Below, one piece after another: positions 50,885 to 59,646 of a stretch of DNA of 64,000 nt (positions are counted from its first letter, which is position 1; each line of letters begins with the position of its first letter). The notes under the pieces were generated by a model, which saw only the letters and a list, made by a program, of their open reading frames with translations, made no database searches and was not told the DNA's origin. The translations under genes and the position numbers were made by a program. The DNA comes from Bacillus sp. X1(2014). GTDB taxonomy: Bacteria; Bacillota; Bacilli; Bacillales_B; DSM-18226. Location: contig NZ_VEED01000016.1 in the NCBI RefSeq assembly GCF_007678255.1, positions 62,001 through 126,000 on the forward strand. The letters are read 5' to 3'.

Positions 50885-51058
50885 TTTATCTAAATAACGA
50901 TTGTACATTTCTAAGCATTCTAGCAGTTCGGTTCGATATACCATTAATGCTTTTTTTATTGTTTCATTGTGATTGTTATTCAGTTCATGGTTGCAATTCT
51001 CTAATTCCAACGACTTAATGGCAGTAAGATCATGATAAATATTTGTTAGATTGTTCAT
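50882..51058 (-). CDS. Small helical protein of unknown function
   Basis: 58 residues: MNNLTNIYHDLTAIKSLELE through LLECLEMYNRYLDK. It is rich in Leu, Asn and Glu, and two amphipathic helices are likely. A GGAGGATCAGGGG ribosome region precedes the ATG at 51058. It converges on the DUF4256 gene with a shared terminator. I do not recognise a family. Helical size and leucine pattern are loosely like small Spo0E-type proteins, but the SQELD motif is missing. Confidence 0.45.
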   Translation of the reverse strand: MNNLTNIYHDLTAIKSLELENCNHELNNNHNETIKKALMVYRTELLECLEMYNRYLDK

Positions 51059-51226
51059 GTCCCTGATCCTCCAACTCCTCTAGCAAACTTTTTATGTTTT
51101 TCTAATAGAATTGACACTATTTTTGTTTTTTATACTAGGTTCTGTTGGCGTTCTATCAAGTTAATTTAATACTGTAGGATCGCATGGCTTCTAAACTTCC
51201 CTCATATTCAAAGGAACCTTGTTCGA

Positions 51227-52195
51227 TTAATTTTCTAAGCCGGTATTCCAAAAAGTCGTCTCCACATATTGTTCTATACGACCATAGACTTCCCCAATTA
51301 TTCGCAACGCTGGAATATATACTTTTTTCTTCCGCTTTCCCTGTATTTTTTGGGCCATTTTAATGATAAATTCATCAAAATAATCTTCTGAAACACTGTT
51401 TATTTCTCCATTTTCCCATAATCTTAACGTTCCATTGTGTTCCGATAGAGATACCCACTGATTTTCTAATTGATTCCGTTCCACCTCTGTTAAACATAGT
51501 TGATTTTCCTGTCCATATTTGAATAGGGCGCTTAATTCTTCTGAAAGGATTTCCCCAGAATGTAAGGGAGTATATTTTTTCGCTTTCGCTTTAAACACTT
51601 CACTATAAAGCTTGGCTGTATTGAAGATGGTAATTGTGTTTGCTCTTTCCTTTAACAAGAACAATACAAAAAGAAGACCGGTTTGTTCATGGGCATTTTC
51701 ACAAACCCAGATGTTAATCGGTACATCTTTAGGAATAGAATGAATTTGAAGATAAGCCTTTTGAATTTCTTCTATATATTCATCTACCTCTTCTTCGAGA
51801 CCACGTAGGCTGCTTTTTATCCATTCATATCGTGTTTTTTGACTACTCTCAGTATGTAAATTCGTTATTGGTGCAACGGCAAAGTTGTCATGAATCGAAA
51901 TGATTGGCTCTTCTTCATGTATCCCCATCTCTTTTAAAATTGGCTTTAAATATTGATATCCAAAGGTGATATGTACTTTTTGATAATTTCCTTCACTAGT
52001 AAAAGTGGTAATCGGGTCCTTTGGATATAAAATATGGTTGTATATTTCTTTCATTTGATATGAAAATTCAACAGCTGTATATTCTTTACATTCCAATAAA
52101 CTCGTACTCAAGAGAATATGGTATAAATACGATCTAACTTCAGGTTCAGGTAAGTTCTTGACTATCTTTTTTAACTCTTCGATCGGCAAATCCAT
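51227..52195 (-). CDS. DUF1835 domain protein
   Basis: A 322-residue soluble protein. The region VHITFGYQYLKPILKEMG, with FAVAPITNL and a long acidic-helical middle, then NIWVCENAHEQTGLLFVLFLL, matches the DUF1835 domain. The C-terminal NGEINSVSEDYFDEFIIKMA segment fits the DUF3658 domain usually found with it. The function is not known. It starts at 52195 with GAGGGAG upstream. A remnant of an AraC-family gene lies immediately upstream on the same strand. Confidence 0.75.
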   Translation of the reverse strand: MDLPIEELKKIVKNLPEPEVRSYLYHILLSTSLLECKEYTAVEFSYQMKEIYNHILYPKDPITTFTSEGNYQKVHITFGYQYLKPILKEMGIHEEEPIISIHDNFAVAPITNLHTESSQKTRYEWIKSSLRGLEEEVDEYIEEIQKAYLQIHSIPKDVPINIWVCENAHEQTGLLFVLFLLKERANTITIFNTAKLYSEVFKAKAKKYTPLHSGEILSEELSALFKYGQENQLCLTEVERNQLENQWVSLSEHNGTLRLWENGEINSVSEDYFDEFIIKMAQKIQGKRKKKVYIPALRIIGEVYGRIEQYVETTFWNTGLEN

Positions 52196-52247
52196 TTTAC
52201 TCCCTCATTTCCTAACTGGACAGTCCTTGCGGTCAAAGCTAACTTCA

Positions 52248-52420
52248 TTAAAAACTACGAGAACCGTCGCCATGGCGTTCATGGCGGTCCCTGTAGAGTT
52301 CTCGATATTTACCCGGTGGGGTTCCTACGATTTTCTTAAAGAGATTTTGGAAGTGTGTTTCGCTTTGGTATCCCACCTAGAAAGTAATTTCTTTTATTGT
52401 TGAGTTTGAGTTTTATAAAA
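52248..52420 (-). pseudogene. AraC-family regulator, C-terminal HTH remnant with in-frame stop
   Basis: Minus-strand codons read STIKEITF, stop, VGYQSETHFQNLFKKIVG, TPPGKYREL, which is the second AraC helix-turn-helix. The stop TAG stands where a Gln codon CAG would be expected (QVGYQSE). The frame then runs into the dispersed GACGGTTCT motif and ends at 52248. The N-terminal part of the gene is absent. Confidence 0.8.
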
Positions 52421-52451
52421 GGTTATTATACGTGTTCTATCTTAGAAACGA

Positions 52452-52550
52452 AAATTTAAGCAGCAACAAGATCAACGTAAATACATTACAAAAGAAACAT
52501 ATGAGATTTCACCTGCCGCAAGATATCTACTAGATGAAGAAGGAACATAG
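52452..52550 (+). pseudogene. Unidentified gene fragment
   Basis: An open stretch of 32 codons, KFKQQQDQRKYITKETYEIS followed by PAARYLLDEEGT and a stop. Its composition looks protein-like, but it lacks a start or ribosome site. Origin unknown. The rest of 52421-52770 shows nothing that I can support. Confidence 0.3.
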
Positions 52551-52772
52551 AGATTAAAATACCTTGATCTAAATTCATTGGGTTAAGTTTTTTTTATCTT
52601 TACTTACGACATATTTTAAGAGATTTATTATATAATTCTGGGCACTTATGATGTATTTCACGAAACTTACGACATTTATTGGGTAGTAATTGGCAATTAT
52701 CTCGAGGTGGAGATACTTATAACGAAACCATAATAGATATTCCAGTGGATTTACTAAATTTCATTTCTATTA

Positions 52773-52813
52773 TAAAAAAAGTAGCACAAACCATGGTCCT
52801 GGTTTGTGCTACT
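52773..52813 (-). terminator. Terminator of the former second GH1 gene / PTS operon
   Basis: AGTAGCACAAACCA pairs with TGGTTTGTGCTACT over 14 bp. On the minus strand it is followed by T7. Confidence 0.88.
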
Positions 52814-52879
52814 AATCTTAAAATGTTTATTGTTAAAGACTTAATCAAAAGAACTATGAGAACTGCCTCTGTGTAATTA

Positions 52880-52948
52880 CTACTCCAAATCTTCCCCGTT
52901 AGACTCAATGACTTTTTTATACCAATGATAGCTATCTTTTAATAAAAG
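52880..52948 (-). pseudogene. C-terminal remnant of a second GH1 6-phospho-beta-glucosidase
   Basis: Minus-strand codons read LLLKDSYHWYKKVIESNGED and then LE and a stop. This parallels the end of the intact gene next to it (KKDSFYWYQNVIKTNGKEL). A dispersed ACCATAGGGACGGTTCTC motif sits exactly between the intact gene's stop and this remnant. Confidence 0.8.
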
Positions 52949-52952
52949 CCAA

Positions 52953-52972
52953 GAGAACCGTCCCTATGGTCC
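52953..52972 (-). repeat. Dispersed CCATAGGGACGGTTCTC motif
   Basis: Minus-strand CCATAGGGACGGTTCTC matches the copies at 15579 and 52259. It occupies the junction between the intact GH1 gene and the GH1 remnant. Confidence 0.7.
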
Positions 52973-52975
52973 GTC

Positions 52976-54403
52976 TTAAAGTTCCTTACCATTCGTTTTG
53001 ATTACATTCTGATACCAATAAAAACTGTCCTTTTTGATTCTGCTCAGATCTTTTAGTTCGTCGTCTGTGCGATTTACATATACAAAGCCATATCGTTTTC
53101 GAAAACCGCTTGTTGTGCTAAGCAAATCAATGTACGACCATGGGCTATAGCCGAATAATTGAACCCCATCGTTAATGGCCAACTGGCACTGTTCCAAGTG
53201 CTTACGCAGGTAATCAATTCTGTAAGCATCATGAACTTTGCCATCATCGGTAAGTTCATCAATCCCGCCCAGTCCATTTTCGGTAATGATCATCGGGATA
53301 TGATAACGATCATGAAGTTCGTTCAATAAGACCCGTAATCCAATAGGGTCAATTTCCCAGTCCCATTCTGTTTTTTCAAGGAAGGGATTCTCTGCACCTT
53401 GATAAAGACCTGGAAGGATTTCAAATTCCGTGGAACCTTTCTGTCCATCTTTGTTCACTGTAAAATCACGGCTTGCCATCTCTTCAGGTGCGTATTTCAC
53501 TACTCTGCTCTGATAATAATTAATCCCTAATAAATCAGATTTGGCTGATTTTAATAGCTCCATGTCCCCAGGTAGAATCGTAGGTTCGCATTCGTTTTCT
53601 AGCATATATCGCCAAATATTCTCCCGATATTCCCCGTATAAATACAAATCTAAGAATAGGTAGGTACGAAAATCATCAGCAACACGGGCAGCCATTATAT
53701 CTTCCGGCTTACAGCTTGCTGGATAATTCGGTGCCAGGCCGATAGCTGGACCTATTTTTCCGCCTTCAACCATTTGATGGCATAACTGAATAGCCCTGGC
53801 GTGGGCAAGTGTCATAATATGATTCATTTCATATTTCTGTTTTTCCGCACTGATGTCGCTGGATTCATTAACGGGCATAAGGTACGGTAGTAAAAACATA
53901 TTGCTCTGTTCGTTGATCGTAAACCAATATTTCACACGGTCGCCGAAATTTTCAAACAGGACGCGGCAAAAATTCTCAAAGTCATCCAAAATTTTTCTTG
54001 ATGCCCACCCGCCGTATTCCTGCTGTAACACCAAAGGTAAATCAAAGTGGTAAATCGTAGCTAAGGGTGTTATTCCGTTTTTAAGTAACTCATTAATTAA
54101 TTGGTTGTAAAAGTCGATCCCTTTATTGTTCACAGACCCTCGACCATTTGGTAATATACGTGGCCATGAGAAGGAGAAGCGGTAGGCCGTCATTCCCAGC
54201 TCTTTCATTAAGGCCACATCTTCTTTGATCCGATGATAGTGATCGGATGTAATACTCGTATCAGCAAAGTTAGGGTTAATATTTACATCTACAATGGATA
54301 ATGATTTTCCATCCTCAAGAATAGCCCCTTCTACTTGATAAGCAGCAGTTGAGGCACTCCAAAAGAAATCATCAGGAAAACCAGTCATGTTGTTATATTT
54401 CAT
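52976..54403 (-). CDS. 6-phospho-beta-glucosidase (GH1)
   Basis: About 475 residues. Acid/base Glu165 is in TINEQ and nucleophile Glu375 in ITENG. The loop IDLLSTTSGFRKRYGF has the Ser, Lys and Tyr arrangement that binds a 6-phosphate, so it should cleave cellobiose-6-phosphate or similar PTS products. It is the last gene of the EIIA-EIIB-EIIC operon. The open frame begins at 54433, but ATG at 54403 has GGAAGGA about 10 nt upstream and gives the normal GH1 N-terminus. This start overlaps the EIIC gene's end by 11 bp. A remnant of a second GH1 gene lies just downstream. Confidence 0.93.
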   Translation of the reverse strand: MKYNNMTGFPDDFFWSASTAAYQVEGAILEDGKSLSIVDVNINPNFADTSITSDHYHRIKEDVALMKELGMTAYRFSFSWPRILPNGRGSVNNKGIDFYNQLINELLKNGITPLATIYHFDLPLVLQQEYGGWASRKILDDFENFCRVLFENFGDRVKYWFTINEQSNMFLLPYLMPVNESSDISAEKQKYEMNHIMTLAHARAIQLCHQMVEGGKIGPAIGLAPNYPASCKPEDIMAARVADDFRTYLFLDLYLYGEYRENIWRYMLENECEPTILPGDMELLKSAKSDLLGINYYQSRVVKYAPEEMASRDFTVNKDGQKGSTEFEILPGLYQGAENPFLEKTEWDWEIDPIGLRVLLNELHDRYHIPMIITENGLGGIDELTDDGKVHDAYRIDYLRKHLEQCQLAINDGVQLFGYSPWSYIDLLSTTSGFRKRYGFVYVNRTDDELKDLSRIKKDSFYWYQNVIKTNGKEL

Positions 54404-55673
54404 TGGCAATCGGTCCTTCCAAGTGGCTTTCATTCTGTTCTAGTTCTTTTTCTTCTTTCATTTTTACTCGTTCTGCTACTTTGAAGAATGGAAAGTAAAT
54501 TAAAACAGATAATACCAATTCAATAGCCTGCCATACCGCTGCCCGCCAATCTCCACCGGTTACTAGGAAACCACTGAATATAGGAGGCGTAGTCCATGGA
54601 ACAGATACAATTGGCCTTCCGATAATTCCAAAGGACATTAAGAAATAGGTGATCGTAACCAAAATCATTGGTGTCAGAATGTATGGGATCATGATAATCG
54701 GGTTTAGCATGATTGGGAATCCAAACACGAGCGGCTCATTAATACAAAAGATACCAGGTGGTAAACAAATTTTTCCTAAAGATCGATATGTCTTACTTTT
54801 TGAAAATAACATTAACAACACGAGACCGATGGTACCGCCTGTCCCTCCAAACCACATACCAAAGTAGTAAAGACCGTCTGCGATTACGTGAGGGACCGCT
54901 TCTCCTGCAGCATTTGCCTCTGCGTTTTCTGCTAAAAAGCCAAGCATAACAGGGTAGTAAATGCCACCAAATATACTATCTCCGTTTATTCCACAAATCC
55001 ATAATAGTAATGTAAAGAAAATAAGGACTAGTACTCCAGGTAATGTATCTAAACCAAATACAAGTGGCGAAATCATTTTTGCAATCAACGCATTAATATC
55101 AAAGTTTAAAGGAACTCTTATTAACCAAAACCCTATTATTAAGGTAAAGGAAGGGATTAAAATGGTAAAAGAGTCAGAAACATAGGATGGTACTCCGGTA
55201 GGTAATTTGATGGTGATGCGTTTCTTAACAAAAAATTCAATTACCTTAGCTGATAATAAAGCAACAATAATAGCTGTAAAAAGACCAGATGCACCGAAAT
55301 TAGCTGTATTTATTTTTAAGTCAGGCGGCGCCACTTGCAGGATGAGAAAACCGACTAAGGCTGTTATGGCCGTCCCAATTGCATCAATTTTTAATGCTTT
55401 TGCAAGATTGTAAGCGATACTAAGAGTGGCGATAATACCAATCATTCCAAATGTTAAATCGTAACCTACGTTAAAGTATTTGACATAGGGCTCAATCAGG
55501 TTCGTCCACCATTTAAAGGGGAAACTCGAAATAATGGTAAATAAACTTCCTACGATGATAAACGGTAGGATCATCATCATCCCGTTACGAATCGCCTGCA
55601 TATATTTGTTTTCACCAACGGCCACAAAACCATCCATTAGTTTTTCTTGGAAGAAATCAAATAGTTTTTTCAA
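54393..55673 (-). CDS. celB: PTS cellobiose/lactose-type EIIC permease
   Basis: About 426 residues with around ten membrane helices. Typical family motifs are the N-terminal YMQAIRNGMMMILPFIIVGS, VAPPDLK, GINGDSIFGGIYYPVM, GGTGGTIGLVLL and GIFCINEPLVFGFPIMLNP, the last of which lies in the substrate region. It takes up cellobiose or a related beta-disaccharide while phosphorylating it with EIIA/EIIB. Start choice: TTG at 55673 is 5-6 nt after AAGGGGTGA, while the GTG at 55682 would leave no spacing. The C-terminus overlaps the GH1 gene. Confidence 0.93.
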   Translation of the reverse strand: MKKLFDFFQEKLMDGFVAVGENKYMQAIRNGMMMILPFIIVGSLFTIISSFPFKWWTNLIEPYVKYFNVGYDLTFGMIGIIATLSIAYNLAKALKIDAIGTAITALVGFLILQVAPPDLKINTANFGASGLFTAIIVALLSAKVIEFFVKKRITIKLPTGVPSYVSDSFTILIPSFTLIIGFWLIRVPLNFDINALIAKMISPLVFGLDTLPGVLVLIFFTLLLWICGINGDSIFGGIYYPVMLGFLAENAEANAAGEAVPHVIADGLYYFGMWFGGTGGTIGLVLLMLFSKSKTYRSLGKICLPPGIFCINEPLVFGFPIMLNPIIMIPYILTPMILVTITYFLMSFGIIGRPIVSVPWTTPPIFSGFLVTGGDWRAAVWQAIELVLSVLIYFPFFKVAERVKMKEEKELEQNESHLEGPIANEI

Positions 55674-55699
55674 CTTAATCACCCCTTATGATTTGGAGC

Positions 55700-56020
55700 T
55701 TATGCCCCATGAGCCTTCTTATAAAGCTGTTTGGCGTGTTCAATAATCTTTGTTCCGTTTTGAAGGGCATAATCAACAGAATTAATGACGTCTACTGGAA
55801 TGTTGTCCGCCATTGCTTCCTTCTCTAATGACTTTTTCTTATAACGGATTTGCGGTCCCAATAAAACCACATCGTAGTTTTTATAATGATCAAGGAAAAG
55901 GTCGTAAGTGATAGCATTGATAACGTAATTGGCCTTTTCATTTTCTGGTAGTGAGTTCATCATACTTTGAGCTACTAAACTAGTGGATGCGCCTGCACCA
56001 CAACATAATAAAATTTTCAT
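55700..56020 (-). CDS. celA: PTS cellobiose-type EIIB
   Basis: About 106 residues. MKILLCCGAGASTSLVAQSM contains the phosphorylation Cys7 in the CXXGXST-type loop of lactose/cellobiose EIIB. The fold is P-loop-like and cytoplasmic. It passes phosphate from EIIA to the sugar at EIIC. ATG at 56020 is chosen because AAGGAGAC lies about 11 nt before it, whereas the GTG at 56029 is only 2 nt from the same site. It lies between the EIIA and EIIC genes. Confidence 0.93.
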   Translation of the reverse strand: MKILLCCGAGASTSLVAQSMMNSLPENEKANYVINAITYDLFLDHYKNYDVVLLGPQIRYKKKSLEKEAMADNIPVDVINSVDYALQNGTKIIEHAKQLYKKAHGA

Positions 56021-56035
56021 TTTGTTCACGTCTCC

Positions 56036-56368
56036 TTATAATCCATTGATTTTCTTTAATTCTTGAATTTCTTTAGTTTGCTCGATTAATTGCTCGATTA
56101 ATTCTTGTGCAAGTTTCGCTGTCATTAAATGATCCTGGGCATGAATGAGAAGGATCGATATCTTCATATCGTCTCCTTGTGCTTCCTTTTGTAATAATTG
56201 TGTTTGCGCTTTATGGGCTTCGATCATGGTGGTTCTTGATTTGTCCAATAATTTTTTAGCTATATCGAAATCCCCCTCTCTTGCATTCTCCAATGCTTCG
56301 AAAGCATCGCTTTTGGCATCACCAGCATGGGTGATAATGGCCATAATTTCATTTAACATAGACTCCAA
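56036..56368 (-). CDS. celC: PTS cellobiose/lactose-type EIIA
   Basis: A 110-residue trimeric helical protein. The conserved ILLIHAQDHLMTAKLAQELI contains the phospho-acceptor His76. It receives phosphate from HPr and passes it to EIIB. It is the first gene of the operon. The sigma-54 promoter at 56402-56418 gives a leader of only about 20-25 nt with AAGGAG 10 nt before the ATG. The gene order EIIA, EIIB, EIIC, GH1 is a standard cellobiose operon. Confidence 0.94.
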   Translation of the reverse strand: MESMLNEIMAIITHAGDAKSDAFEALENAREGDFDIAKKLLDKSRTTMIEAHKAQTQLLQKEAQGDDMKISILLIHAQDHLMTAKLAQELIEQLIEQTKEIQELKKINGL

Positions 56369-56401
56369 ACTCCTTTTTCTTGTGCTTTACACCTTAATAT
56401 A

Positions 56402-56418
56402 ATGCAAGAACCATGCCA
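56402..56418 (-). promoter_or_regulatory. Sigma-54 (-24/-12) promoter of the PTS operon
   Basis: On the minus strand TGGCAT-N5-TTGCAT matches the sigma-54 consensus TGGCAY-N5-TTGCW. It lies 34-50 bp before the EIIA start codon and opposite a LevR-type activator gene with an intact GAFTGA motif. Confidence 0.92.
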
Positions 56419-56437
56419 AACTTTAAAATAGTTATTT

Positions 56438-56451
56438 TGTAAGCGGTTTAA
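56438..56451 (-). promoter_or_regulatory. cre-like site by the sigma-54 promoter
   Basis: TGTAAGCGGTTTAA matches the cre consensus at 13 of 14 positions. It lies between the sigma-54 promoter and the putative activator site, where CcpA could block looping. Confidence 0.6.
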
Positions 56452-56479
56452 TGTGAATTTATACAGAACACAGAAGAGA

Positions 56480-56538
56480 TTATACACTAACACATACACT
56501 AATCCGCAATATCAATTACTGTATTTCTTAGTGTATAA
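56480..56538. promoter_or_regulatory. Putative upstream activator site for the LevR-type protein
   Basis: TTATACACTAA (56480-56490) and TTAGTGTATAA (56528-56538) are a perfect 11-bp inverted repeat. A third half-site ATACACTAA lies between them at about 56494. Its distance of 60-120 bp from the sigma-54 promoter is typical for enhancer-type binding. Confidence 0.7.
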
Positions 56539-56544
56539 AATATG

Positions 56545-56574
56545 TTAGACAAATAGTGAAGGGGCCTCTATACT
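56545..56574 (+). promoter_or_regulatory. Sigma-A promoter of the activator gene
   Basis: TTAGAC, an 18-bp spacer and TATACT, ending 24 bp before the ATG. It lies next to the inverted-repeat site, so the activator could control its own gene. Confidence 0.6.
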
Positions 56575-56598
56575 GATTATGAAAAGGGGGAAAACAGC

Positions 56599-59334
56599 AT
56601 GAAAATAGAAGAAGAAATCATACAATATATAAAAAACGAGACCAATAAACACCTAACAACCCCTGATTACCCTGGAATAACAACCAATGAAATTGCCGAG
56701 AGATTCTTGATTCAGCGCTCCAATGCAAGTAATATTCTGAACAAATTATATAAAGAAGACATATTATCAAAATCGGAGGGGAGGCCTGTTTATTTTAAAT
56801 TGGTTTCCCATCAACAAACGATTCAATCGCAATCAAGCTTTGATCGACTGATTGGGATTGATGGAATTCTAAAAAAATGTATTCAGCAGGCAAAGGTTGC
56901 CATTTCCTATCCACCTAATGGTTTGCATACTTTATTATTAGGCCCAACCGGGGTAGGAAAAACTCTATTTGCAGAATTAATGTATCGATTTGCTATTGAG
57001 AACCATTTTATTCAAGAGAATGCTGCTTTTGTTTCGTTTAATTGTGCGGATTATGCGAATAATTCACAGTTTCTATTAGGTCAGTTATTTGGATACAAAA
57101 AAGGTGCTTTTACAGGAGCTAGTGAAAACTTTAATGGGGTTGTAGAAAAAGCTAATAATGGGATTTTATTTTTAGATGAAATTCACCGCCTTCCACCGGA
57201 GGGCCAAGAGCTATTGTTTTATTTAATCGATAAAGGCGAATATTCAAAGCTTGGTGAAGCAACTGTCAAACATAAAGTCAACTTGTTAATTATTTGTGCC
57301 ACTACAGAGAATGTAGATAGTGCGTTATTACAGACCTTTTCCAGACGGATTCCGATGACTATTTCGATTCCTGCTTTACGTGAGAGGGGACCAAGAGAGA
57401 GATTTGAATTAATCAACATATTTTTTAAGCAGGAGGTGAAACGGGTTAATCGGGCTATTCATGTAAAACGTGAAAGCATGAAGAACTTATTAGCCTATCC
57501 TTGTCCAGGTAATGTTGGTCAATTAAAAAGTGATATTCAATTAATATGTGCCAATGCCTTTTTCGATTGTATTTCAAATGGTGGAAGCGATATTGATGTT
57601 GAATTAGCGCATTTACCATCGCATGTTAAAAAGGGGATGATCCATTACCGTGATTTTAATGATGATTTTGAAGAGTTATTGGCTGACCAAGAAATCTTTT
57701 CCTTTTCTTTTGATCACATTCATCGAAAAAATGAGGAAGGAAAGGAAAAGGCCAATTTTTATGAGAAAATTGAGGCAAGGGTAAGTGAATTAGAAAAGAA
57801 AAACTATTCAAGCCCAGATATTCAATTAATTATGAATTTGGAAATTGAGAATTATTTTAAAAGGTTTGTCGGAAAATTTGAAGGTGTTGAAACAAATCTA
57901 ACAAAATTTGTGGACCAAAAACTCATTAATTTGGTGGAAAAATTACTCTTAGAGGTATCAAGTAAGACTGGGACAAACTTTCCTGCAAGAATATTTTATG
58001 GTCTCTGTTTTCATCTTCATTCATCAATTGTAAGACTGAAAGAAGGAGGGGAAATTGTTAATCATAACCTTTTAGATATCCAGGAAACGTACCCCTTGGA
58101 GTATAACCTCGCTAAGGAATTCTGTAAAAGGTTGGAAGAGCAATATCAGGTAAAAGTTCCCGCGGATGAAATTAGTTTTATCACAATGTTCTTAAGTTTT
58201 GAAAAAATGGAAGAAAAGAACCAAAGCGCCCCACCCTCGATTATTATTGCGATGCATGGAAAGAGTACTGCATCTTCCATGGCTGAAGTGGTCAACCGTT
58301 TACTTGGGATTGATCATATTTTGGCTTATGATATGCCTCTTGAAAAAAGTGCTCAAACTGGGTATGCAGAGTTAAAGCAACTTATTAAGACGAATCAAAG
58401 TCCATCAGGAGTTTTATTACTTGTTGATATGGGTTCGCTTGCTATGTATGGTGAACTAATTGCGGAAGAGTTAGGGACCAATATTAAAACGATTGATATG
58501 ATTACGACTGTTGTTGCTTTAGATATTGCTAGAAAAGCAGAAATTGAACATAATCTTGAGAAAATATACCAATCTATTTCGAATCAACTACCCTTATCGT
58601 TGAGCTATGGGTCGAAAAGATATGACTATCTCGCATCTAATAAGGAAACTGCGATTTTAACAGTTTGTACAACAGGTGAAGGTAGTGCGATGAGAATTAA
58701 AAGTCTAATAGAAGATAATATTGATATCTCTGGTCACAATACGGAGGTAATTCCTCTTTCTATTAGTAATCGGTTGGAAATGGAAAAACGAATTTCGACC
58801 ATTTCTAAAAAGAAAAGGATTTTATTAATTGTAGGGACTATTGATCCGAAAATATATGGGATACCATTTATGCCGTTAAGTGATCTTATTATGTATAATC
58901 ATTACGATAAAATCAATCAAGTATTACAAACCAATCAATCGATTTTTGTTCCGGGGACAACCGGGGAAATACATGAGGATCAACTTTCTTTAGAACAAAT
59001 TCTTGATAGTCTATCTCAAAAGTTACAATATATTAAGACAAATGAATTTCAACCATTATTTGAGGTATTTTTGCAGCGAGTGAATCGTGAATTGGATGTT
59101 TCCTTTGATATGGATAAATTAGTAGGCATGACCTTTCATATTGCAAATGTAATTGAAAACACCATTAACAACAAAGTTACTGCAGTCTTTCAAAAAAGGG
59201 ATCGTTTCATGATTACCCATGCAAAGGGATTACATGTATTAAAGGAAATTTTTGTCCCCCTAGAATTAGCTTATAAAATAAATCTTAGTGATGATTCCAT
59301 GTGTTTTATTTATCAAATGTTAATGGATTTGTGA
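56599..59334 (+). CDS. LevR-type sigma-54 activator with PRD and PTS domains
   Basis: A 911-residue regulator. The N-terminal winged helix (about 1-75) is followed by an AAA+ domain with Walker A GPTGVGKT (115-122), the sigma-54 contact loop GAFTGA (169-174) and FLDEIHRLP. Then come PRD1 with FHLHSS (His472/474), an EIIA-Man-like domain with MHGKSTASS (His553), an EIIB-like domain with VCTTGEG (Cys690), and PRD2 with TFHIANVIE (His847). Such proteins read sugar flux through phosphorylation and turn on a sigma-54 PTS operon. The divergent EIIA-EIIB-EIIC-GH1 operon with its -24/-12 promoter is the clear target. It may be equivalent to Listeria CelR. Confidence 0.94.
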   Translation: MKIEEEIIQYIKNETNKHLTTPDYPGITTNEIAERFLIQRSNASNILNKLYKEDILSKSEGRPVYFKLVSHQQTIQSQSSFDRLIGIDGILKKCIQQAKVAISYPPNGLHTLLLGPTGVGKTLFAELMYRFAIENHFIQENAAFVSFNCADYANNSQFLLGQLFGYKKGAFTGASENFNGVVEKANNGILFLDEIHRLPPEGQELLFYLIDKGEYSKLGEATVKHKVNLLIICATTENVDSALLQTFSRRIPMTISIPALRERGPRERFELINIFFKQEVKRVNRAIHVKRESMKNLLAYPCPGNVGQLKSDIQLICANAFFDCISNGGSDIDVELAHLPSHVKKGMIHYRDFNDDFEELLADQEIFSFSFDHIHRKNEEGKEKANFYEKIEARVSELEKKNYSSPDIQLIMNLEIENYFKRFVGKFEGVETNLTKFVDQKLINLVEKLLLEVSSKTGTNFPARIFYGLCFHLHSSIVRLKEGGEIVNHNLLDIQETYPLEYNLAKEFCKRLEEQYQVKVPADEISFITMFLSFEKMEEKNQSAPPSIIIAMHGKSTASSMAEVVNRLLGIDHILAYDMPLEKSAQTGYAELKQLIKTNQSPSGVLLLVDMGSLAMYGELIAEELGTNIKTIDMITTVVALDIARKAEIEHNLEKIYQSISNQLPLSLSYGSKRYDYLASNKETAILTVCTTGEGSAMRIKSLIEDNIDISGHNTEVIPLSISNRLEMEKRISTISKKKRILLIVGTIDPKIYGIPFMPLSDLIMYNHYDKINQVLQTNQSIFVPGTTGEIHEDQLSLEQILDSLSQKLQYIKTNEFQPLFEVFLQRVNRELDVSFDMDKLVGMTFHIANVIENTINNKVTAVFQKRDRFMITHAKGLHVLKEIFVPLELAYKINLSDDSMCFIYQMLMDL

Positions 59335-59410
59335 GGTGAGATAGGACACCAACGGTTACTGAGGTGAAAATCCTTTTAAAAATCCAGTGGAATAGATATA
59401 GAGATGGAAG

Positions 59411-59459
59411 AAAGCGGATTAGACACATGTAAAAATGTGTTCTAATTCGCTTTTTTTAG
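59411..59459 (+). terminator. Terminator of the LevR-type gene
   Basis: AAGCGGATTAGACACAT pairs with ATGTGTTCTAATTCGCTT (a near-perfect stem of about 17 bp), followed by T7. The remaining space up to 59646 holds only a doubtful tiny ORF. Confidence 0.92.
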
Positions 59460-59646
59460 TAGTTTGACCCCTTTCAAATAGAAAGGAGCGATTAACTGGA
59501 TACTAAAAAACCTCTTAAAATGAAATGCTGCTGTCACATCAGAATAATCTGTTTGAAATAATTACCCCCTATAATATGTATGATTGCAAGTATAGAATTC
59601 TGGATGTCCTTTACTAAGGATTATTCAATAGAAGGGAAGTGTTTAA

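Noticed and set aside
52717..52908. Frames on both strands around the 52780 hairpin
   Set aside because: They are produced by the terminator palindrome and the GH1 remnant and have no start signals.
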